64,000 nucleotides of DNA from Actinomadura madurae (GTDB lineage Bacteria > Actinomycetota > Actinomycetes > Streptosporangiales > Streptosporangiaceae). A program made the translations under genes and the position numbers. Below, piece by piece: positions 24,637 to 32,600 of this stretch; the first letter of the stretch is position 1; each line of letters begins with the position of its first letter. Below the pieces are notes generated by a model. The model saw only the letters and a program-made list of their open reading frames with translations, searched no databases and was not told the DNA's origin. Location of the stretch: contig NZ_FOVH01000003.1 in assembly GCF_900115095.1 (NCBI RefSeq), positions 372,001 through 436,000 of the forward strand. The letters run 5' to 3'.

Positions 24637-26517
24637 ATGGACATGGAAGTCACGGCGTGGATGTCGCTGCATCACGCCATGAACGCGCAGGACGGCCGGC
24701 CGTTCTCCAAGGCGACGCTGCGGCGCATCGGCCGCTTCGCCCGCCCGCACCGGCGGCAGCTCGCCGCGTTCCTCTTTCTCAGCGTGGTGATGGCGGTCAT
24801 CGCGGTCGCGACTCCCGTCCTCGCCGGATGGGTCGTCAACGCGATCGTCGACCACGCCGAGACGTCCACAGTGGTGGGGCTCGCCGTGCTGATCGCGGTG
24901 CTGGCGCTCGCCGAGGGCGGGCTCGGGCTGGCCAACCGGTGGCTGTCCGCCCGTATCGGTGAGGGGCTGATCCTCGACCTGCGCACCGCCGTGTTCGACC
25001 ACGTCCAGCGCATGCCGGTCGCGTTCTTCACCCGGACCCGCACCGGCGCCCTGGTCAGCCGCCTCAACAACGACGTGATCGGTGCCCAGCGCGCGTTCAG
25101 CGACACTCTGTCCGGCGTCGTCAGCAACCTGGTGACCGTGCTGCTCACCTTCGCGGTGATGGTCCGGATCTCCTGGCAGATCACCCTGCTCGCGCTGGTC
25201 CTGCTGCCCGTCTTCGTGCTCCCGGCCCGCCGCATGGGCTCCCGCCTGGCGCGGCTCGAACGGGAGGCCGCCGCGCACGACGCCGCGATGAGCACGCAGA
25301 TGACCGAGCGCTTCTCCGCGCCGGGGGCGACGCTGGTGAAGCTGTTCGGGCGCCCGTCGAGGGAGTCCGCCGAGTTCGCCGCCCGCGCCCGCCGCGTCCG
25401 CGACATCGGGGTCCGCACCGCGATGGTGCAGCACGTCTTCATCACCGCGCTCACGATGGTGTCGGCGCTGGCCCTCGCGCTCGTCTACGGTCTCGGCGGC
25501 TACCTGTCCCTGCGCGGCCACCTCGACGCCGGCGCCGTCGTCGCCCTCGCCCTCCTGCTCACCCGCCTCTACGCGCCGCTGACCGCCCTCGCCAGCTCCC
25601 GCGTCGAGGTGATGAGCGCGCTCGTCAGCTTCGATCGGGTCTTCGAGGTCCTCGACCTGAAGCCGCTCGTCGCCGAGCGCCCCGACCCGCGCGGCGTCCC
25701 GGAAGGCCCGGTCGCCGTCGAGTTCGAGAACGTCCGGTTCGCCTACCCGTCGGCCGACAAGGTCTCCCTCGCCTCGCTCGAAGAGGTCGCCACCCTCGAC
25801 ACCCGCGGCGGCGTGGACGTCCTGCACGACGTGACGTTCCGCGCCGAGCCAGGCCAGACGGTCGCGCTGGTCGGCTCGTCCGGCGCGGGCAAGTCGACGA
25901 TCGCGCAGATGCTGCCGCGCCTCTACGACGTCGACTCCGGCACCGTCCGGCTGGGCGGCGTGGACGTCCGCGACCTGTCCTTCCAGTCCATCCGCGACAC
26001 GCTCGGCATGGTCACGCAGGACGGCCACCTGTTCCACGAGTCGATCCGCGAGAACCTCCTGCTGGCCCGCCCCGAGGCGACCGACGAGGAGCTCTGGGAC
26101 GTGCTGCGCCGCGCCCGCCTCGACACCCTCATCGAGGGCCTGCCGGACGGCCTCGACACGATCGTCGGCGAGCGCGGCTACCGCCTCTCCGGCGGCGAGC
26201 GCCAGCGCCTCACCATCGCCCGCCTCCTGCTGGCCCGGCAGCGCGTGGTGATCCTGGACGAGGCCACCGCCCACCTCGACTCCACCTCCGAGGCCGCCGT
26301 CCAGGAGGCACTGGCCGAGGCCCTGGACGGCCGTACCGCGGTGGTCATCGCCCACCGGCTCTCCACCGTCCGCGCCGCCGACCTCATCCTCGTCGTCGAG
26401 GACGGCCGCATCGTCGAACGGGGGACCCACGACGAGCTGCTGGCCGCCGAAGGCCGCTACGCCGACCTCTACCGGACCCAGTTCGCCTCCGAGCCCCCGC
26501 TGGAGACCGTCGCCTGA
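24637..26517 (+). CDS. ABC transporter, fused permease and ATPase (ABCB/MsbA-type half-transporter)
   Basis: The 626-residue protein has an N-terminal six-TM exporter domain (about 45-330) and a C-terminal ATPase (about 365-610) with Walker A GSSGAGKST, Q-loop VTQDGHLF, signature LSGGERQR, Walker B VVILDEAT and the switch His in IAHRLS. Such proteins homodimerise and pump drugs, lipids or peptides outward. An insertion between the first ATPase strand and Walker A (LASLEEVATLDTRG) is longer than usual. The SoxR-like dyad upstream suggests induction by redox-active or toxic compounds. ATG at 24637. Confidence 0.92.
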   Translation: MDMEVTAWMSLHHAMNAQDGRPFSKATLRRIGRFARPHRRQLAAFLFLSVVMAVIAVATPVLAGWVVNAIVDHAETSTVVGLAVLIAVLALAEGGLGLANRWLSARIGEGLILDLRTAVFDHVQRMPVAFFTRTRTGALVSRLNNDVIGAQRAFSDTLSGVVSNLVTVLLTFAVMVRISWQITLLALVLLPVFVLPARRMGSRLARLEREAAAHDAAMSTQMTERFSAPGATLVKLFGRPSRESAEFAARARRVRDIGVRTAMVQHVFITALTMVSALALALVYGLGGYLSLRGHLDAGAVVALALLLTRLYAPLTALASSRVEVMSALVSFDRVFEVLDLKPLVAERPDPRGVPEGPVAVEFENVRFAYPSADKVSLASLEEVATLDTRGGVDVLHDVTFRAEPGQTVALVGSSGAGKSTIAQMLPRLYDVDSGTVRLGGVDVRDLSFQSIRDTLGMVTQDGHLFHESIRENLLLARPEATDEELWDVLRRARLDTLIEGLPDGLDTIVGERGYRLSGGERQRLTIARLLLARQRVVILDEATAHLDSTSEAAVQEALAEALDGRTAVVIAHRLSTVRAADLILVVEDGRIVERGTHDELLAAEGRYADLYRTQFASEPPLETVA

Positions 26518-26523
26518 TCCGGG

Positions 26524-26595
26524 CGGTCAGGTGAGGGCGGTCAAGTGAGGGCGGACGGTCAAGCGAGGGCGGACGGTCAAGCGAGGGTGGACAGG
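26524..26595. repeat. 18-bp tandem repeats at the 3' end of the SRPBCC gene
   Basis: About three and a half copies of a GTCAAGCGAGGGCGGACG-type unit run from 26524 to 26595. On the minus strand each unit repeats the last codons and TGA stop of the SRPBCC gene, so the gene end appears to have been tandemly duplicated. Confidence 0.7.
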
Positions 26596-27017
26596 GTCGT
26601 GCGGAGGGAGCGGAGCACGTCGGAGCGCCAGCCGCTGCCCATGCCCCGGAAGGCGTAGGCGTTGACCGGGTCGTCCAGGTCGAAGCCGGCGTGCTCGATG
26701 AAGAGGCGGGTGCCGTGCCCTTCCGGGGCCAGCCGCCAGGTGACCGTGGTGTCCAGGCCGCCGCCGTGCCAGCTGATGCGGAGCAGGCGGTGCTCCTCGA
26801 CGGCGAGGACCTCGCAGGCGATCCTCCCGTCGAAGCCGACGCTGGGGATGGGCTTGGCGGCGAAGGTGAAGCGGTGCCCGACGACGGGCTCGAAGTCGTT
26901 CGGCATCAGCCAGCGCGCGAGCAGGCCGGGCTCGCTGAGGGCGCGCCAGACCTTCTCGGGCGGGTGGGGCAGGAACTCGTCCACCTCGATGGAGGCGCGT
27001 TCGCGGGCGGGTGTCAC
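26577..27017 (-). CDS. SRPBCC/AHSA1-domain protein
   Basis: The 146-residue protein is one START-like hydrophobic-cavity domain: EVDEFLPHPPEKVWRALSEPGLLARWLMPNDFEP at the start and GTRLFIEHAGFDLDD with the C-terminal helix GMGSGWRSDVLRSLRTTL. Proteins of this type are commonly encoded directly after an ArsR-type regulator, as here. The GTG at 27017 overlaps the regulator's TGA (GTGA). Ligand and activity unknown. Confidence 0.85.
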   Translation of the reverse strand: MTPARERASIEVDEFLPHPPEKVWRALSEPGLLARWLMPNDFEPVVGHRFTFAAKPIPSVGFDGRIACEVLAVEEHRLLRISWHGGGLDTTVTWRLAPEGHGTRLFIEHAGFDLDDPVNAYAFRGMGSGWRSDVLRSLRTTLSTLA

Positions 27018-27325
27018 AGGTCCTCCTCGTCCAGCAGGTCGCGCAGGCCGGCGAGCCTCTCCCGCCAGAACCGCTCGTACGGGGTGAGCCACTCCGACAG
27101 CTCGCGCAGGGGGGCGGGCTCCAGGCTGTAGACGCGCCGGCGGCCGTGGCGCCGCTCGGTGACCAGGCCCGCGTCCCGCAGCACCCGGAGATGCTCGGAC
27201 ACGCTCGGGCGGCTCATCGTGAAGTGCGCGGCCAGGTCGTTCACGGGGCGGGGGCCGGAGAGCAGCAGCGACGTCAGCTCCCGCCGGACGGGGCTGGCCA
27301 GCGCGGCGAAGACGTCCCCGGTCAC
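27014..27325 (-). CDS. ArsR-family HTH regulator
   Basis: The 103-residue winged-helix protein (VFAALASPVRRELTSLLLSG; HFTMSRPSVSEHLRVLRDAGLVTERRHGRRRVYSL) has no metal-binding Cys pair, as in the SRPBCC-linked ArsR subgroup. GTG at 27325 overlaps the VOC gene stop (GTGA), and its own stop overlaps the SRPBCC start, so the three genes form one operon. It probably binds the two operator copies at 27694-27738. Confidence 0.88.
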   Translation of the reverse strand: MTGDVFAALASPVRRELTSLLLSGPRPVNDLAAHFTMSRPSVSEHLRVLRDAGLVTERRHGRRRVYSLEPAPLRELSEWLTPYERFWRERLAGLRDLLDEEDL

Positions 27326-27681
27326 CGGGCGGCCAGCACGATGCCGTTGCCGTCGGGGTCGGTGACCGTGGCCTGGCGGCCCCACGGCAGGTCCTGTGGG
27401 CCGTCGACGTCCACGCCGGCGCTGCGCAGCCGCGCGCAGTCCGAGTCGAGGTCGGACGTCTCCAGGATCAGCCCCTGGACGCTGCCCGCCGGCACGCCGG
27501 GCAGGTGGTTCGCGAGGACGACGGTCGTGTCCGCGCCCTCGGGGGCGAGCTGCAGCCAGCGGATCGGGCCGGCGGCCTGGTCGGCGACCACCTCGAAGCC
27601 GAGCGTGCCCGCGTAGAAGTCCTTGGCCGCGTCCTGGTCGGAGACGGGGACGGTCAGCGACCGCACATGGGTGATGTTCAT
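27322..27681 (-). CDS. VOC-family (glyoxalase/bleomycin-resistance-like) protein
   Basis: The 119-residue protein shows the two beta-alpha-beta-beta-beta units of the vicinal oxygen chelate fold: MNITHVRSLTVPVSDQDAAKDFYAGTLGFEVV and GLILETSDLDSDCARLRSAGVDV through TVTDPDGNGIVLAAR. It could be a dioxygenase, isomerase or sequestering resistance protein; metal ligands are not certain. First gene of the VOC-ArsR-SRPBCC operon. Confidence 0.88.
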   Translation of the reverse strand: MNITHVRSLTVPVSDQDAAKDFYAGTLGFEVVADQAAGPIRWLQLAPEGADTTVVLANHLPGVPAGSVQGLILETSDLDSDCARLRSAGVDVDGPQDLPWGRQATVTDPDGNGIVLAAR

Positions 27682-27693
27682 GGCGACGAGAAT

Positions 27694-27738
27694 ACGTAGG
27701 CGATCTCCTACCTGTCAAACGTAGGCATTCTCCTACGT
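27694..27738. promoter_or_regulatory. two-copy palindromic operator between the ArsR operon and the oxidoreductase
   Basis: ACGTAGG-CATTCT-CCTACGT (27719-27738) is a perfect 7-bp-arm dyad. ACGTAGG-CGATCT-CCTACCT (27694-27713) is a second copy with one mismatch, centred 25 bp away. Both lie in the 98-bp divergent region and would cover both promoters. Confidence 0.75.
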
Positions 27739-27779
27739 GTTCGGGTTTAGGGGGCGCGGCGGGTGGCAGGCTGTGGGGC

Positions 27780-28700
27780 ATGCGCGCCGTCACCTACGAC
27801 TCGTTCGCCTCCGACAACTCCCGGCTGAGGGTCGGGGACGTCCCCGACCCCAAGGTCGGCCCCGGCCAGGTGCTGATCGAGGTCCGCGCGGCCGGGGTCA
27901 ACCCGGTCGACTGGAAGGTCATGGCGGGCGGCCTCGACGGGATGCTGGACACGGTCTTCCCGGTCATCCCCGGCTGGGACGTCGCGGGCGTGGTGCGGGC
28001 CCTCGGCCCCGACGTGCCGGAGTTCGCACCGGGCGACGAGGTGATGTCCTACGCGCGCAAGGACGTGGTCGGCGCCGGGACGTTCGCGCAGTACGTCGCC
28101 GTCGCGGCCGACCATGTGGCGCACAAGCCCGCCTCGCTCGACTGGAACCGGGCCGGGGGCCTCCCGCTGGCCGGGATGACCGCGCAGCGCGCCCTCGACC
28201 GGCTCGGGGTCGGTCCGGGCGAGATCCTGCTCGTCCACGCGGCGTCCGGGGGCGTCGGGAGCTTCGCCGTGCAGATCGGACGGGACCGCGGCGCCCGCGT
28301 CATCGGCACCGCGTCCGAGAAGAACCATGACTACCTGCGCGAACTCGGCGCCGAGCCGGTCGACTACGGGGACGGCCTGGCCGAGCGGGTCCGGGAGCTG
28401 GCGCCCGGCGGGGTGTCCGCGGTCGCCGACTTCGTGGGCGGCCAGCTGGAGGTGACCCTCGCGGTCCTGGCGGCGGGCGGGCGGCACGTCTCGGTCGCCG
28501 ACGACACCGTCGGGGAGCACGGCGGTCACTGGATCTGGGTCCGTCCGAGCGGCGCGAAGCTCGCCCAGCTCGCGGCGCTGGCCGACCGGGGCGCCCTCGG
28601 CGTCGAGGTGGCCGGCGCGTTCCCGCTGGAGGGGACCGCCGCCGCCTTCGACGCGAGCCGCTCCGGCCACACCCGCGGGAAGCTCGTCGTCACGCCGTGA
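27780..28700 (+). CDS. zinc-independent quinone oxidoreductase / MDR-family alcohol dehydrogenase
   Basis: The 306-residue protein has the MDR GroES-like N-terminus (AAGVNPVDWKVMAGGL, PGWDVAGVV) and a nucleotide-binding domain with HAASGGVGSFAVQIGRDRGARVIGTAS. Zinc ligands of classical alcohol dehydrogenases are missing, so an NADPH:quinone reductase type reaction is expected. Divergent from the ArsR operon across the double operator; probably controlled by it. The stop overlaps the end of the convergent membrane protein by 11 bp. Confidence 0.88.
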   Translation: MRAVTYDSFASDNSRLRVGDVPDPKVGPGQVLIEVRAAGVNPVDWKVMAGGLDGMLDTVFPVIPGWDVAGVVRALGPDVPEFAPGDEVMSYARKDVVGAGTFAQYVAVAADHVAHKPASLDWNRAGGLPLAGMTAQRALDRLGVGPGEILLVHAASGGVGSFAVQIGRDRGARVIGTASEKNHDYLRELGAEPVDYGDGLAERVRELAPGGVSAVADFVGGQLEVTLAVLAAGGRHVSVADDTVGEHGGHWIWVRPSGAKLAQLAALADRGALGVEVAGAFPLEGTAAAFDASRSGHTRGKLVVTP

Positions 28701-29499
28701 TCGTCTGGCGCGCGAGCCCGGCCCGCGCCGCCTTCTCCCGGCGTTCGGCCCCGGCCTGCTGCCGCGCCTTCTCGTGGACGGACCAGTTCTCCGGCTGCAT
28801 GCACATCAGCTCACCCGTGTCCGGGACGAGGATGGCCCCGCCGAACGGCTCGTCCCCGGCGAACCACACCCCGCCGGCGATCTCCCTCGGCCACCGGTCC
28901 GAGAACAGCGGCTCCCGCGCCGCCATCCGCGGGGCACCCTCCGTCCCCAGGGTCAGCGAGCGCCGTCCCCGGCTCCGGAGGTTGGACTTCTGCACGGGGG
29001 AGCGGAACTCGAAGTCGTACACCTTCAGCACGCGGGCGCACTTCCTCATCCACAGGATCTGGTCGAGAAAGAACCGCGTGCCCTGCCCGAGCGTCACGAT
29101 CCCCACGCCGATGAGCGGATAGGCGACCGCGGCCTTCAGGACGAGCGGGACGGCCGCCAGCGCCGCGCCCGCCACGACGATCAGCAGGTAGCGCCGGGTC
29201 AGGACCGCGTAGTGGTGCCTCACCGGCCCCTCGCGGTCGGTGCCGTCCGTCGCGTACGGGACGGCCCGCCCGAACGGCCGGTGCAGGTACAGGTGCAGCG
29301 TGATGATCACGACGGTGACGAGGCCGAGGAGCCCGGGGATCGCGAACCAGAAGAAGACGTCGCTGAGGAGCGTGAGCACCAGGCCGTAGGAGAACGCGAA
29401 GCCGACCGCGAGCAGCGCCGCCCGCCGTAGCCGGTCGCGCCCGCCGCCGTCCCGCGCCCCGCCGCCGGTCGTGTCAGGGGCAACCGAGGGCTCCGGCAT
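28690..29499 (-). CDS. membrane protein of unknown function
   Basis: The 269-residue protein has a disordered N-terminus (Asp/Gly-rich, about 1-25), four hydrophobic segments (about 28-47, 48-70, 103-122 and 123-142) and a long soluble C-terminal region (about 155-269) that includes FLDQILWMRKCARVLKVYDFEF and GGVWFAGDEPFGGAILVPDTGELMCMQ. ATG at 29499 has GGAAGG 6 bp upstream, which fixes the start. No family recognised; monocistronic. Confidence 0.7.
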   Translation of the reverse strand: MPEPSVAPDTTGGGARDGGGRDRLRRAALLAVGFAFSYGLVLTLLSDVFFWFAIPGLLGLVTVVIITLHLYLHRPFGRAVPYATDGTDREGPVRHHYAVLTRRYLLIVVAGAALAAVPLVLKAAVAYPLIGVGIVTLGQGTRFFLDQILWMRKCARVLKVYDFEFRSPVQKSNLRSRGRRSLTLGTEGAPRMAAREPLFSDRWPREIAGGVWFAGDEPFGGAILVPDTGELMCMQPENWSVHEKARQQAGAERREKAARAGLARQTITA

Positions 29500-29649
29500 G
29501 CCGCACCTTCCCGTTCGTCCGCGATGTCCGAGGTGATCGTGGTCGTCCAAGGTAGGGGCGACGGGCCCCGGATGACCACCCCTGGCCACCGGTCCGCTGC
29601 GTTCGGCGACGTCCGGCCGGGGGCGCGCCCCCGGCCGGTTCGCCGGACC

Positions 29650-32600
29650 TCACCGGCCGGTGCGCAGGGCCGTCTCGATGGCGGCGAGCTTGTCGGCCAG
29701 GTGGAGGAGGGCGCCCACCGACGGGTCGTCCTCATGGGCGGCCAGCGTCTGCGAGCGCCGGAAGGCGGACTTGATCTCCGTCCAGCGGGCCTCCTCGGAC
29801 GGGGTCAGCCGGCCGCGGAGCTCGGCGAGCTTGAGCAGGTTGGCCTCGGCATCGGACGTGAGGGTCTGCGATTCGGCCCGGTAGTGGTCGTCGATGGCCG
29901 ATTCCAGTTCCGCCTCGTTCATCACCGGGAGAATGCGCTCGGCGAGCTTGTTCATGTCGCGGTAGGAGCCCTGGAGCCGGAATGCGGGTTCGGTACGGGA
30001 CGCGTTGTCCTGGGCGGCGGAGGCCATGTAGGCGCGGTTGACGGTGAGGACCACCCGCTGGACGTGCCGGAGCTTTCCGAGAACGGCGAGGATCTCTTCC
30101 AGTTCGGCCTGGGAGTAAGGGTGGGAGAGGCGGTCGGGGCGGACGGTGTCGTCGCCCGACGCGAGCCGCACCAGCAGTTCCACATCGGCGGGGTCATGGG
30201 CGGTGAGGGGCGCCAGCACGGGGTTCGACGTGAGCGCGTTCTCTATATAGCTCAGCGCGAACAGGTCCTCCTTGCCGGAGAGGACGTCGCCCAGGTTCCA
30301 CACGTCGGCGCGGTTGGCGAGCATGTCGGGAATGCGGAAGCGGCCGCCGGACTCGGTGTAGGGGTTTCCGGCCATGCAGACCGCGAAGCGCTTGCCGCGC
30401 AGGTCGTGGGTCCCTCCCGCCCCTTCGACGCGGCGCTGGGCGTCGCAGAGGGGGATGAACTTCTGCAGGAGTTCGGGTGACGTGTGCTGGATGTCGTCCA
30501 GATAGAGCAGGACGTTGTCGCCCATCTCCAGAGCGATGTTGATTTTCTCGACTTCGCGGGCCGCGGCGGCGTTGGGCGCCTGGGCCGGGTCGAGGGACGT
30601 GACGCCGTTTCCGAGCGCGGGCCCGTCCACTTTCACCAGCGCCAGGCCGAGGCGGTCGGCGACGTATTCCATGAGGGTCGTCTTGCCGTAACCCGGCGGG
30701 GAGATGAGCAGGAGCAGCCCCATCCGGTCGGTGCGCTTGGTGTCCCCGGTGGTGCCGAGTTGCTTGGCCAGATTGTCGCCGATGAGCGGCAGGTAGACCT
30801 CGTCGATGAGGCGGTTGCGGACGAACGCGCTCATCGCCCGCGGCTTGAGGTCGGCCAGGCCGAGCCTTTTCTCCTCGGTCGCGATGAGGTCGTTCCGCCG
30901 CTTCTGGTAGGCGCGGAATTCCGGGACCCGCCCGGTGCGGAAACGGTGCGTCCGGGCGAGCAGCTCGTCCAGCCGGAGGGCGATGCTCTGGTCGGTGATG
31001 CGGGGGTGGTCGCCGAGCAGGCCGTCGACGGTGGCGGTCAGGGCGGCGGGGGAGTCGTAGCCGGCGGACGCGCAGAGCAGCGCCGCCACGGCCTCGGGGA
31101 CGTCCGCCGGGTCGCCCCCGGACGTCGCCAGGAACGCGGTGAGCCACGCCTCCGCGAGCTGGTGCCGGGCGGCGAGGCTCCCGGCCGCGCGGAGGTCGTC
31201 GTCGAGCGGGCCGTCGCCGACCGCGTCGGCGAGGCCCTTCAGCAGGGTGCGGGCCCCCTGGCTCGTCACGAAGCCGTCCGGCGCGCAGGCCAGTTCCTCG
31301 ATCAGGTACTCGGCGGCCAGGGGCCCGGGCGCGGGCAGGCCGTGCCGCTCGGCGAACCCGGTGACGGACGAGGCGAGCTCCGCGGCGAGGTCCGTGAGGG
31401 CGCCGGCGCCCCCGAAGACGTCGCGGGCGCGGACGAGGGAGCGGGCGCGGGCCGTCCAGGCCGCGCGCTCCGCCTCGTCCGGGCCGTGGGTCCAGAACAG
31501 CCGGGCCGAGGCGCGGGCGTCGCCCGGGTAGCGCAGCAGGCCGGCCTCGGTGCGGAGGCGCAGCAGCGCCTCCAGGATGCGGGCCGCGTCGTGGTCGTGG
31601 ACGCCGCGCTCGTAGCCCTCGTCATAGCGGTCGGCCGCCGCGTCCCGGACGACGGCGAGCAGCCGCCCGCCGGCCGCGGCCCGGTTCAGCTCGCCGAGGG
31701 ACGAGGACGCGAGGACCGACGTGGCGAGGTACTCGGCCCGGTAGGTGTCCCGGGTCTCCGAGACGAGCGACTGGTTCCACAGGTGGCGGGTCGCGGCGAA
31801 GCCCTCGTCGCGAACGGGCGCGCGGTAGCCGGTGCCGGTGACCGCGAACGCCATGCCGTCGCCGTGCGGGACGAGGGTCAGCTCGATCGGGCGGGTGTTG
31901 ACCGCGAAGCGGTGCCGCCCGAGCAGGATCGTCCCGCCGCCGTCGCCGTACAGGTCGAGGCGGTCGCGCAGCGCGCGGCCGGCCTCCTGCCGGGCCGCCT
32001 TGACGCGCCCTTCCAGCTCCTCGGCCCGGACGTCGTCGCCGAGCTCGCGCAGCTCGGCGGCGATCGCGCGCAGCCGGACCACCATGGCGTCGGTCGCGAA
32101 GTAGGCGCCGACCTCGTCGGGGGACGCGAGCGCGCCGGCGCGGCGGCGCACCCCGGACAGGATGCGCTCGGCCGACGCGGCGAGCCGGTCGGTGCGGCGG
32201 GCGCGCTCGTCCAGCAGCGTCTGCTTCCGGGACGAGAACGCCTCGTAGATCTCGGTGCGCTTCGTCTCCAGCTCGGCGAGGAACTCCTCCGGCTCGGCGA
32301 ACCTGGCCTGCAGCGTCTCCAGGCGCAGGAGGAGGCGGCCGAGCCGCTCGTCGCACGCCTCGGGCGTGCCGGCGGTGCCGAGCGCGGCGGCGATGGACTG
32401 GTCGAGCAGGCCGAGCTCCGCGGCGAACTCCGCGCGTCCCTCGCGTCCGAGCAGGTCGCGGCGCCGGGCGCCGAGGACGGCGCGGGCCCGGTTGAGGGCG
32501 GCGAGCACCTCGCCGACGTGCTCCAGGATCGCGGTCCTGGCGGTCGCGTCGGTGACGTCGAGGTCCCCGACGACCTCGGTGACGACCTCCAGCCCCGCGT

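Noticed and set aside
26524..26595. CRISPR or operator array
   Set aside because: Units are contiguous without spacers and match the adjacent gene end, so a simple tandem duplication explains them.
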